A stretch of 35,565 nucleotides of DNA from an uncultured Clostridia bacterium (lineage in GTDB: Bacteria > Bacillota > Clostridia > Lachnospirales > Lachnospiraceae). Under the pieces are notes generated by a model, which saw only the letters and a program-made list of their open reading frames with translations, was not told the origin of the DNA and made no database searches. Made by a program: the position numbers and the translations under genes. The stretch is taken from positions 1 through 35,565 of the forward strand of contig CALBKM010000014.1 of the NCBI GenBank assembly GCA_937895705.1, read 5' to 3'. Positions 1-7,597 of this stretch are shown in pieces; the stretch's first letter is position 1; the number at the start of each line of letters is the position of its first letter.

Positions 1-407
1 TTATTCCGGCAATTGCGGCGCCTTCGGTAGTGTTCTACATGAAGCAGTACATGGAACCCGCATTGCCGTTGGAAATCGTGCAGGCAGCACGTATTGACGG
101 TGCAGGAGAGTTTTTCACCTTTAACCGGATTGTAATTCCGATTATGAAGCCGGCTATCGCAACCCAGGCGATTTTCGCCTTCGTGCAGAAGTGGAATGAA
201 CTCTTCATTCCGTCCGTTTTGTTGACGGATACCGAAAAGTTTACCATGCCGATGATGGTTAACTTGCTGAAGGGTGATATTTACAAGACGGAGTTCGGTT
301 CCGTATACTTGGGCTTGTCCCTTACGGTATTGCCGCTCTTTATTGTGTATTTCCTGTTGTCTAAGTACATTATCGCGGGTGTTGCACTCGGTTCTGTAAA
401 GGGCTAA
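1..407 (+). CDS. Sugar ABC transporter permease, MalG/CUT1-type (C-terminal part)
   Basis: This is the C-terminal part of an inner-membrane permease of a carbohydrate ABC importer; the frame is open from base 3 and the start lies before the window. The cytoplasmic EAA loop that docks the ATPase is visible as AARIDGAGEFFTFNRIVIPIMK, with the conserved glycine and the late I-P. It is followed by two hydrophobic segments and the short C-terminus typical of MalG-type subunits. In this family the gene usually follows a MalF-type permease and a solute-binding protein, which would be upstream and out of view. A terminator follows at once, so it is probably the last gene of its operon. The sugar cannot be read from this fragment. 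Confidence 0.9.
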   Translation, partial: IPAIAAPSVVFYMKQYMEPALPLEIVQAARIDGAGEFFTFNRIVIPIMKPAIATQAIFAFVQKWNELFIPSVLLTDTEKFTMPMMVNLLKGDIYKTEFGSVYLGLSLTVLPLFIVYFLLSKYIIAGVALGSVKG

Positions 408-428
408 CTATTATAAGAGCTTTTCAAG

Positions 429-453
429 GGCTGTCGCGTAGCGGCAGCCTTTT
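429..453 (+). terminator. Rho-independent terminator of the permease operon
   Basis: A 9-bp stem GGCTGTCGC/GCGGCAGCC (one G-U pair) with loop GTA is followed by TTTT. It lies 21 bases after the permease stop. Confidence 0.85.
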
Positions 454-840
454 GTGATAGGGACAACTTTGAGATTCAAAAAGAATAGAGAAGCTTTAGG
501 AAAAGCATAAAAGAAGACTGAAACATCTATGGACTCCGGATGAAGTCTTTCTAATTGCTTCAGGATAGTTTTCACATCAGTGACGCAACCGGTCCCTATG
601 CGACCTCCTGTCTTATAGGGGCGCTCGCCCGGACATCCATGTCCGGACGTTGCTATTTTATGAAAGAAGCAATAAGAAAGTCTAACATCCTACGTAGATA
701 GGATAATTCAGATGTTCCGAGGCATTTCCTTTTGAATCTTCCTACAAGTTGATTTTGATGCCAAAGCTTGTTGCTCAAAAGAGAACGTACCGGGCACAAG
801 TACGTATGGCTTGATAACAACGAAGCGAGAAAATAAAAGA
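454..840. other. Gene-free stretch with a nested foldable core (522-716), candidate structured RNA
   Basis: No supported ORF occurs here. The stretch holds nested complementarities: AACATCT (522-528) with AGATGTT (710-716); an 18-base arm at 544-561 with 666-683, 16 of 18 paired; GCAAC (585-589) with GTTGC (649-653); CCCTAT (594-599) with ATAGGG (615-620); CCGGACAT/ATGTCCGG (629-646); and ATCCTA/TAGGAT (687-704). An alternative hairpin GGGCG/CGCCC (619-630) overlaps two of these. The pairs nest like a multi-branched RNA. No known family was recognised and no promoter was convincing. A decayed mobile element is the main alternative. Strand is undetermined. Confidence 0.4.
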
Positions 841-875
841 CCCCGTGGAGCTATCGGCCTGTGACCTCCACGGGG
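841..875 (-). terminator. Terminator of the chemoreceptor gene
   Basis: A perfect 10-bp stem CCCCGTGGAG/CTCCACGGGG has a 15-base loop. Read on the minus strand it is followed by TCTTTTATTT, so it serves the gene ending at 918. Confidence 0.85.
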
Positions 876-917
876 CTTGATCTATAGGAGATTTATTTGT
901 GATATGTGATGTTTATT

Positions 918-2393
918 TTACTGAACAATGGAACTCAGCTCGGAAATAATAGAATGAATGTGATCCAGGGAAATAGCGAACTTATCTACGGAGATTACAT
1001 TTTGGTTACTGGTTTCACATACATCCTGGGTGCTTGCATTGAGTTCTTCGCTGGAAGCCGATAAGGAGTTGATGCCATCTGCAATAGAAGCATTTGCGGC
1101 GATTAAGGTCTGCATCAGGGCTTCCACCTCCGACACATGTTTTGCCAGTTCTGTAATCTTTTCAGAGATATGTGTGAACTGGGCTTCTGCTTCCAAAGCA
1201 TAATGACTTTCATCGTTGGCTATTTCAACGGTATGCTCTGCTTTTTCGGTCATAACTTGTGCCTCATTGGACAAAGCCTGTATAATGTTGGTAATATTTT
1301 CAGTTTCGGTTCTGGTCTGTTCTGCCAGGTTTCGTATTTCATCCGCAACAACCGCAAAGCCCTTTCCTGCTTCGCCGGCACGTGCTGCCTCGATGGATGC
1401 GTTTAATGCAAGCAGGTTTGTCTGGCTGGAAATGCCAAGAATTACATCGGTAATGGTTTTTACCTGATTGGTTTTGGATTGAAGCTGTGCTACCGATTCT
1501 TTCATTTCATCGTTGGCACGGATGGAAGATTCTACATGTCGGTGTAACCGGTCCATTGCCTCTTTGCCGATGGTAAGAGCGGAATCCGCATCCTTTGTAG
1601 CTTCGGCAATGGCAGAAGTCTTATTATTTGTATTGTTGATAATTTCGACAATCTCCTGAGACTTGACGTTCTGTTGGATTACAACATCTGTGGTTTCTTC
1701 AATGCTCTGTGACATGGTTTCCATGGAAGAGTTAACTGCTTTTGTGGAGTTAACAATATTGGTCATTTGATTTGTCATGCGGACTGTCTCGCCTTCTACG
1801 ACTTTGGCGGTTTCTACAATTTTTTTCACCATGGCTTTGTTTTGTTCGGATACCGAAAGGATTTCCTGCATGGAATCGCTAAAGAATTGTTCCAGAAGTC
1901 TTGATCCGACATTAATTACAACAACAACGAGTATGGTAATGATCGCTTCTACCATTACAGACTCAATGACAGTATTATCCGCCAGATTGTTTTGGGTTGC
2001 AGTAAGCATGATGCGCACGATGTTGGCAACAAAAAAGATTCCGCTGGAAACAAGCAGTACAAGCTTATCAAAGGATAATACCAAGATGAGGAAAATCGGT
2101 ATCATATATGCATAGGTAACACCGGAAAAGGCAGTAACCAGAATGAAAAAGTATACGGCTGAAAAAGCAATACCTACATATCTGGTATAGAGAATTGTAC
2201 GTTTAAATTTGAGAAACATGACAATGCCGCCGATAAAAACAAGCAGATTTAATACAATCTGAGGAACACTCTTTACCGGTGGCAGTCCGGAAGATATGAG
2301 CTGTGCCATAAGTCCTAGGGTCAGAAAAAAAGTAGTGATACCGTGGACCAACAGTATCAGTTTATTTAACTTGGTTTGGTATAGTGCTTTCAT
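918..2393 (-). CDS. Methyl-accepting chemotaxis protein with six-helix membrane N-terminus
   Basis: This chemoreceptor would signal to the CheA/CheW array. Residues about 10-165 form some six hydrophobic segments with very short loops, so there is no large periplasmic ligand domain; the input is probably sensed within or near the membrane. No clear HAMP domain is visible. The C-terminal half is a long coiled coil with the conserved tip around residue 335 (ALNASIEAARAGEAGKGF, then VVADEIRNLAEQT). The start is fixed by AAGGAGG about 6 bases upstream on the minus strand. It is monocistronic: a promoter lies at 2442-2470 and a terminator at 841-875. No other chemotaxis gene is in the window, so the stimulus is unknown. 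Confidence 0.93.
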   Translation of the reverse strand: MKALYQTKLNKLILLVHGITTFFLTLGLMAQLISSGLPPVKSVPQIVLNLLVFIGGIVMFLKFKRTILYTRYVGIAFSAVYFFILVTAFSGVTYAYMIPIFLILVLSFDKLVLLVSSGIFFVANIVRIMLTATQNNLADNTVIESVMVEAIITILVVVVINVGSRLLEQFFSDSMQEILSVSEQNKAMVKKIVETAKVVEGETVRMTNQMTNIVNSTKAVNSSMETMSQSIEETTDVVIQQNVKSQEIVEIINNTNNKTSAIAEATKDADSALTIGKEAMDRLHRHVESSIRANDEMKESVAQLQSKTNQVKTITDVILGISSQTNLLALNASIEAARAGEAGKGFAVVADEIRNLAEQTRTETENITNIIQALSNEAQVMTEKAEHTVEIANDESHYALEAEAQFTHISEKITELAKHVSEVEALMQTLIAANASIADGINSLSASSEELNASTQDVCETSNQNVISVDKFAISLDHIHSIISELSSIVQ

Positions 2394-2441
2394 AATAATC
2401 TCCTCCTTGAAAAAATATACAATTTAATGATACTCTGTATA

Positions 2442-2470
2442 ATTATATCACAAAATAGACGAAAGTGCAA
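2442..2470 (-). promoter_or_regulatory. Candidate promoter of the chemoreceptor gene
   Basis: Minus strand: TTGCAC, 17-base spacer, TATAAT. The -10 is perfect and the -35 weak. Confidence 0.6.
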
Positions 2471-2549
2471 ATATATTTACTACAATTTGGGCGTTGAAAT
2501 TGTCAGAGTAAAAATAAAACTATGAAATAGAGAAATAATAAATTGGTAC

Positions 2550-2578
2550 TTGCATTTTAAAACAATTCGTGTTATAGT
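2550..2578 (+). promoter_or_regulatory. Candidate promoter of clpB
   Basis: TTGCAT, 17-base spacer, TATAGT, about 75 bases before the clpB start. No CIRCE inverted repeat and no convincing CtsR heptad repeat was found nearby, so heat-shock control is not evident from sequence. Confidence 0.5.
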
Positions 2579-2653
2579 TGGGGTAGAACAGATAGAAAAC
2601 AAGTAAGCTGCAAGGGTGTTGGTTTGTAAAGAACCGGAAGGGAGCGATGTAGT

Positions 2654-5236
2654 ATGAATATCAATAAGTTTACTCAGAAATCGGTGCAGGCGGTACAGGA
2701 CTTGGAGAAACTGGCCTATGAGTTCGGTCATCAGGAGCTTGCCCAGGAGCATTTGCTATATGCTCTTTTACAGGACGGAGAAGGATTGATTCCGAAGCTT
2801 TTGACAAAGATGGAGATTGCACCGGAGGTGTTTACGGCCCAGGTGGAAGGTCTTTTGAAGAAACGGGTGAAGGTATCCGGCGCAGCGCAGGTATACGTAG
2901 GAAATGACTTGAATAAAGTGCTTATCTATGCGGAGGATGAGGCAAAGGCCATGGGAGATGCTTATGTGTCTGTGGAGCATCTGTTCTTGTCCATGCTTAA
3001 GAATGCATCAAAGGAAATGCAAGAGCTTTTCCGCACTTTTGGGATTACGAGGGAGCGTTTTTTGCAGGCTCTTGCCACGGTGCGCGGAAACCAGCAGGTC
3101 ATGACCGACAATCCGGAGGCAACTTATGATACGTTGGAGAAGTACGGATACGATTTGGTGGAACGTGCCCGGAATCAGAAGCTGGACCCGGTTATCGGCA
3201 GAGACACTGAGATTCGTAATGTGATTCGTATTTTGTCCCGTAAGACAAAGAACAATCCGGTGTTAATCGGTGAGCCGGGTGTTGGTAAGACAGCGGTGGT
3301 GGAAGGCCTTGCCCAGCGAATTGTACGGGGAGATGTACCGGAAAGCTTAAAGGATAAAAGTTTGTTTGCGTTGGATATGGGGGCGCTGGTGGCCGGCGCC
3401 AAGTACCGGGGCGAGTTTGAAGAACGTTTGAAAGCGGTGCTGGAGGAGGTCAGAAAGAGCGAAGGGAAGATTATTCTTTTTATTGATGAGCTGCATACCA
3501 TTGTGGGTGCGGGGAAGACCGATGGCGCCATGGATGCGGGCAATATGTTAAAACCAATGCTTGCGAGAGGAGAACTTCATTGTATCGGGGCTACGACGTT
3601 GAATGAGTACCGTATGTATATCGAAAAGGATGCGGCGTTGGAGAGACGTTTCCAGCCGGTGCTGGTAGAGGAGCCGACGGTGGAGGATACGATTTCGATT
3701 TTGCGAGGCTTGAAGGAGCGTTACGAGGTGTTCCATGGCGTTCGTATCAATGATGCGGCTCTTGTGGCGGCGGCGACTCTTTCCAATCGTTATATTTCCG
3801 ATCGGTTTCTGCCGGATAAGGCTATTGATTTGGTAGATGAGGCTTGTGCGCTTATTAAGACAGAGCTGAATTCCCTGCCGACGGAACTTGACGATGTGAA
3901 GCGCCATATTATGCAGTTGGAGATCGAAGAGGCGGCTTTAAAGAAAGAGGATGACCGCATCAGCAAGGAGCGTCTGGAGACTTTACAGAAGGAGCTTGCA
4001 GAGGAGAGAGAGCGTTTTGCCGGGGCAAAGGCAAAGTGGGATAATGAAAAAGCCTCTGTGGAGCGTGTTCAGAAGCTTCGTGAGCAGTTGGAGGAGTTAA
4101 ATAACGACATTCAGAAAGCAGAGCGGGAATATGATTTAAACAAAGCCGCAGAACTGAAATACGGCAAACTTCCGGAGCTTCAGAAGATGCTGGATGCAGA
4201 GGAAGAAGCTGTGGCGAAAGAAGGGCATACCCTGGTGCACGAAAATGTCAGTGACGAGGAGATAGCAAAGATTGTGTCTCGTTGGACCGGTATTCCGGTA
4301 GCCAAACTGACGGAGAGTGAGAGAAACAAGACTCTTCATTTGGACGAGGAGCTGCATCGCAGAGTCATCGGGCAGGATGAGGGTGTACAGAAAGTGGCGG
4401 ACGCAATCTTACGCGCCAAAGCAGGTATTAAAGATCCGACAAAGCCGATCGGTTCCTTCTTGTTCTTAGGACCGACCGGTGTGGGAAAAACGGAGCTTGC
4501 AAAGGCTTTGGCGGCATCCCTGTTTGATAACGAAGCCAATATGGTGCGTATCGATATGAGTGAATATATGGAGAAGTACTCCGTGTCCCGCTTAATCGGA
4601 GCACCTCCGGGCTATGTAGGCTACGAGGAGGGCGGTCAGCTTACCGAGGCTGTACGCAGAAAGCCGTACTCCGTGGTGCTGTTTGACGAAATCGAGAAAG
4701 CTCATCCGGATGTGTTCAACGTACTGCTTCAGGTGTTGGATGACGGTCGAATTACCGATTCCCAGGGACGCACTGTGGACTTTAAGAATACAATTCTGAT
4801 TATGACCTCCAATATCGGTTCCCAGTATCTGCTGGAGGGAATCGAAACGGACGGTGAAATCAGTGAACAGGCAAGAGAGTTTGTGAATACTGAATTGCGG
4901 GGTCACTTCCGTCCGGAGTTTTTGAACCGTTTGGATGAAATAATTTTCTTCAAGCCTTTGACAAAGGACAATATCGGCGGTATTGTAGAGCTGTTGCTGG
5001 CAGATTTAAATAGGCGTCTGGCGGACCGGGAGCTTTCCATTGCTCTGACGCCGGAAGCAAAGGCCTATATTATCGAGGAGGCCTACGATCCGATTTACGG
5101 CGCGAGACCGTTAAAACGTTATCTGCAGAAGCATGTGGAAACCTTAAGTGCCCGCCTGATTCTGGCAGACGAGACAGCGCCGGGAGCCACCATTGTGATC
5201 GACAAGGGAGAGAACGGACTTTACGCCAGGATATAA
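2654..5236 (+). CDS. clpB: ATP-dependent chaperone/disaggregase ClpB
   Basis: ClpB is a hexameric AAA+ disaggregase that threads aggregated proteins through its pore, usually with DnaK. At 860 residues it has the normal family length. Residues 1-145 are the Clp N-domain repeats. The first AAA module has Walker A GEPGVGKT (206-213) and Walker B FIDELH (near 277). A charged coiled-coil middle domain spans about 400-525 and separates ClpB from ClpA/ClpC. The second AAA module has Walker A GPTGVGKT (606-613), Walker B LFDE (D678-E679) and sensor GARPLKR near the end. There is no ClpP-binding IGF-type loop evident. The start follows GAAGGGAGC. It stands alone; the next gene has its own promoter. 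Confidence 0.98.
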   Translation: MNINKFTQKSVQAVQDLEKLAYEFGHQELAQEHLLYALLQDGEGLIPKLLTKMEIAPEVFTAQVEGLLKKRVKVSGAAQVYVGNDLNKVLIYAEDEAKAMGDAYVSVEHLFLSMLKNASKEMQELFRTFGITRERFLQALATVRGNQQVMTDNPEATYDTLEKYGYDLVERARNQKLDPVIGRDTEIRNVIRILSRKTKNNPVLIGEPGVGKTAVVEGLAQRIVRGDVPESLKDKSLFALDMGALVAGAKYRGEFEERLKAVLEEVRKSEGKIILFIDELHTIVGAGKTDGAMDAGNMLKPMLARGELHCIGATTLNEYRMYIEKDAALERRFQPVLVEEPTVEDTISILRGLKERYEVFHGVRINDAALVAAATLSNRYISDRFLPDKAIDLVDEACALIKTELNSLPTELDDVKRHIMQLEIEEAALKKEDDRISKERLETLQKELAEERERFAGAKAKWDNEKASVERVQKLREQLEELNNDIQKAEREYDLNKAAELKYGKLPELQKMLDAEEEAVAKEGHTLVHENVSDEEIAKIVSRWTGIPVAKLTESERNKTLHLDEELHRRVIGQDEGVQKVADAILRAKAGIKDPTKPIGSFLFLGPTGVGKTELAKALAASLFDNEANMVRIDMSEYMEKYSVSRLIGAPPGYVGYEEGGQLTEAVRRKPYSVVLFDEIEKAHPDVFNVLLQVLDDGRITDSQGRTVDFKNTILIMTSNIGSQYLLEGIETDGEISEQAREFVNTELRGHFRPEFLNRLDEIIFFKPLTKDNIGGIVELLLADLNRRLADRELSIALTPEAKAYIIEEAYDPIYGARPLKRYLQKHVETLSARLILADETAPGATIVIDKGENGLYARI

Positions 5237-5247
5237 GACAGGAAAAC

Positions 5248-5276
5248 TTGACTTTTTTGCGGGAGAAACTTATAAT
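5248..5276 (+). promoter_or_regulatory. Promoter of the small Cys-rich lipoprotein gene
   Basis: TTGACT, 17-base spacer, TATAAT, close to the sigma-A consensus, just after the clpB stop. No terminator was seen between clpB and this promoter, so read-through from clpB is possible. Confidence 0.75.
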
Positions 5277-5321
5277 AGGAACTACGAACCGCTCCCGGCG
5301 GAAAGAAAAGAGGATAGGTAG

Positions 5322-5549
5322 ATGAAGAAGAAATTGTTAAAAATAGCGGCACTTGCCGGTCTTGCGGCAATGATGGTTGTGGGAATGGCCGGATGTAAGA
5401 AAACGGTCTGCGAATGGTGCGGCGAAGAAGCCCATTGCAAAACCGTATATCTTTCTCTGTTGGGGGAATACAACATGTGTAAAGATTGCGAAAAACTGGT
5501 TGCACCGATTTCGGAGAATCTGGAGCAGTTTGACAATCAGGAAAAATAG
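5322..5549 (+). CDS. Small Cys-rich lipoprotein, 75 aa
   Basis: The product has a lysine-rich start, a hydrophobic stretch and a lipobox GMAG-C25, so it is predicted to be a lipoprotein on the outer face of the membrane. The mature part is about 50 residues and carries C30, C33 and C39, then C53 and C56. The C-E-W-C and C-K-D-C pairs look like a small zinc-ribbon or rubredoxin-like knuckle, although such metal sites are unusual outside the cell; disulfides are the alternative. The start follows AGAGGATAG. It has its own promoter at 5248-5276 and its own terminator, so it is monocistronic. Function is not known. Confidence 0.75.
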   Translation: MKKKLLKIAALAGLAAMMVVGMAGCKKTVCEWCGEEAHCKTVYLSLLGEYNMCKDCEKLVAPISENLEQFDNQEK

Positions 5550-5561
5550 AAAAAGTCACAG

Positions 5562-5593
5562 GGCGGAATCGCAGAAGCGGTTCCGTCTTTTTT
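5562..5593 (+). terminator. Terminator of the small lipoprotein gene
   Basis: Stem CGGAATCGC/GCGGTTCCG (one G-U) with loop AGAA, followed by TCTTTTTTTT. Confidence 0.9.
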
Positions 5594-5726
5594 TATGTAA
5601 AGAATGATAACGTAAAGGAGGACATTCGTGGGATGCAAAGGATAGAAATACTTAAGATTTTCTTTAGATTGTCGAAACGTGGCTCTGTCATATTGATAAA
5701 AAATTACAATTTTTATAAAATAGTAC

Positions 5727-5780
5727 TTGACAAACGGAATAAGCGTGTATATACTGTATATATCGACATGCACAGTATAT
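5727..5780 (+). promoter_or_regulatory. Promoter and candidate operator of the CPBP/NatAB operon
   Basis: TTGACA (5727-5732), 17-base spacer, TATACT (5750-5755), nearly perfect. An inverted repeat ATATACTGT (5749-5757) / ACAGTATAT (5772-5780) covers the -10 and start site, as expected for a repressor operator. No dedicated regulator gene lies next to it. In related clusters GntR/YtrA-type repressors are common, but that is only analogy. Confidence 0.75.
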
Positions 5781-5825
5781 GTACGGAATGGGAGTAGAAC
5801 GTAGGATATAAGGAGGAATTCTTTT

Positions 5826-6761
5826 ATGGAACAAAAAAGATTAAAACCCTGGCACGGTATTGCCTGCTTCGTTGTAACCATGGTGGTGTTTGTGCTGGCT
5901 GCAAAGCCGATACAGGCGGCGCTCGGATTGTACGGAGTGGCAATCACGGAGTTGATGCTGCTGGCAATAGCAATTGCGGCTGCACTGATTTTTAAACAGA
6001 ATTTGAAGGAAGTGTTTCCGATAAAGTTACCGAGGCTTCGAGACATTATCGGTGTGCTGATATTCTGGGTGGGCGGCTATCTTGCGGTAACGATGGCAAC
6101 TGCGCCTATTGCGCTGTTTTTTCCGGAGGAAATGGTGGCAGTGTCCGGCGGCTTGAATGATGTCATGTCCAGTGAGGGAATGTTTCTCGGTATTTTGATT
6201 GTTTCCGTTATGCCGGCAATCTGTGAAGAGGCGTTGCATCGCGGCTTTATTTTGCAAACATTTAAGGGGGTAAAGAAACCGTGGATGATTGTTCTTTCCA
6301 TGGGAATCATTTTTGGAGTGTTCCATTTAAACCTGCTTCGATTTGTGCCGACGGCTATTCTTGGCGCATGTTTGACCTGGATTATGCTGAAAACCGAGAA
6401 TATGTTGCTTCCGGCATTGTTTCACGGTGTCAACAATTTGTATTCGGTGTTGTCCGGATTTGCAATGAAGGATACTCTGACATCGGCTGCGTCGGGAGGA
6501 CAGGTCGCAACGGACTTGACTGCTATTCTTGAACTCGATTGGGTGGCGAAGGTTAGCGCCATCGGCGTTTATCTGATGCTTGGCTTGATTGCGTTTCCTC
6601 TCATGCTCGCGGGTACCGCGCTGATGAAGAAAAAGGGTGAGAAGATTAAGGGCAAGCATGTGGCTACGGTGTTCATTATCGGCGGAGCATGTTTCCTGAT
6701 CGGTATTATCATGGTGGTAGCGTTATCGTTCTACCTGATGTCTCAGGGAATCGGCGTGTAA
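5826..6761 (+). CDS. CPBP-family intramembrane metalloprotease
   Basis: This is a polytopic membrane protein of the CPBP (CAAX protease / bacteriocin-processing, Abi) family, about 8 membrane segments in 311 residues. The motifs are present in order: E134-E135-x3-R139 in ICEEALHRG, F-x3-H with H167 in FGVFHLN, and H200-x3-N204 in FHGVNN. These are the metal-binding residues of the Rce1-like fold, so it is probably active. AAGGAGG precedes the start. It leads an operon with the two ABC exporter genes that follow at 59 bp and 0 bp spacing. In many Clostridia the NatB-type permease is associated with or fused to a CPBP domain, which supports a joint role, but the substrate is unknown. Confidence 0.9.
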   Translation: MEQKRLKPWHGIACFVVTMVVFVLAAKPIQAALGLYGVAITELMLLAIAIAAALIFKQNLKEVFPIKLPRLRDIIGVLIFWVGGYLAVTMATAPIALFFPEEMVAVSGGLNDVMSSEGMFLGILIVSVMPAICEEALHRGFILQTFKGVKKPWMIVLSMGIIFGVFHLNLLRFVPTAILGACLTWIMLKTENMLLPALFHGVNNLYSVLSGFAMKDTLTSAASGGQVATDLTAILELDWVAKVSAIGVYLMLGLIAFPLMLAGTALMKKKGEKIKGKHVATVFIIGGACFLIGIIMVVALSFYLMSQGIGV

Positions 6762-6820
6762 AGGTAATTATTGCATCACAAATTACATAGAAACGAAACT
6801 CAACGGAAGGAGTATATAAA

Positions 6821-7597
6821 ATGATTGAGATTAAGAATTTGACCAAAGTGTATAAGCTCAGCAAAAAGAAGATGATGGAGCTGAAGACGAAGGAAACCAT
6901 GAAAAAAGCGGCGAATAATATTTCGCTGACCGCAAAACCGGGAGAAATCTACGGTCTTTTGGGACCGAACGGTGCAGGAAAGACCACGACGCTTCGTTGC
7001 GTGGCAACGTTGTTAAAGCCGACGGAAGGCAGTGTCAGCGTTTGCGGATTCGATACTGTGAAGGAATCCGAAAAGGTACGTGAAAATCTTTGCTTCCTGA
7101 CCAATGAAATCAAACTGGACCCGCATTTTTCTCCGAAGTATTTGTTCCATTTCTTCGGAAAACTTCACGGAATTGATGAGGCAACCATTGAGGCCCGTCG
7201 TAAGGAACTGTTTGAGTATTTTGAGATTACGGCATTTGAGAATAAGAGAATAGAGGAACTGTCTACCGGTATGAAGCAGAAGGCATCTATTGCAGTCAGT
7301 CTTGTACATGACCCGCAGGTGGTTATTTTCGATGAGCCGACCAACGGCCTTGATATTGTTACGGCACGTAACGTAACCGATTTGTTGTTGAAGCTTCGTG
7401 ATGAGGGTAAGCTTGTCATTATTTCTACTCATATTATGTCCGAGGCCGAGAAGCTTTGTGATCGTATCGGTGTAATCATCGACGGTAAGAAGGTAACGGA
7501 GGGTACTCTTCCGGAGATTTTGGCAGAGACAAAAGCAGATGATTTGGAAGATGCGTTTTTCAACCTTTACAGAGAGCATCATAAGGAGGAAAAGTAA
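6821..7597 (+). CDS. ABC transporter ATP-binding protein, NatA-like
   Basis: This is the cytoplasmic ATPase subunit of an ABC-2 exporter. Walker A is GPNGAGKT at 48-55, the signature is LSTGMKQK from L147, Walker B ends in D171-E172, and the switch histidine is in STHIMSEAE. The ATPase core is preceded by an insert rich in Lys and Met (residues about 12-32), as in NatA-type proteins. Closest by architecture is NatA of the Na+ extrusion system; drug or peptide export cannot be excluded. The gene starts after GGAAGGAG and its stop is directly followed by the permease ATG, so the two are translated in tandem. Confidence 0.93.
   Translation: MIEIKNLTKVYKLSKKKMMELKTKETMKKAANNISLTAKPGEIYGLLGPNGAGKTTTLRCVATLLKPTEGSVSVCGFDTVKESEKVRENLCFLTNEIKLDPHFSPKYLFHFFGKLHGIDEATIEARRKELFEYFEITAFENKRIEELSTGMKQKASIAVSLVHDPQVVIFDEPTNGLDIVTARNVTDLLLKLRDEGKLVIISTHIMSEAEKLCDRIGVIIDGKKVTEGTLPEILAETKADDLEDAFFNLYREHHKEEK

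Noticed and set aside
785..810. Possible group II intron domain V near the ACGTAC/GTACGT hairpin
   Set aside because: The hairpin lacks the conserved AGC triad, GAAA loop and 34-base length of domain V.
2394..2480. c-di-GMP (GEMM) riboswitch upstream of the chemoreceptor
   Set aside because: The leader from the predicted promoter to the start is only about 45 bases and lacks the conserved GEMM stems.
2394..2653. CIRCE or CtsR heat-shock operator upstream of clpB
   Set aside because: No TTAGCACTC-N9-GAGTGCTAA repeat and no tandem GGTCAAA heptads were found.
5633..5797. Small open frame of 54 codons after AAAGGAGG, upstream of the CPBP gene
   Set aside because: The ribosome site is good, but the frame has no own promoter after the preceding terminator and runs through the -35, -10 and operator of the next operon. 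It is probably fortuitous.
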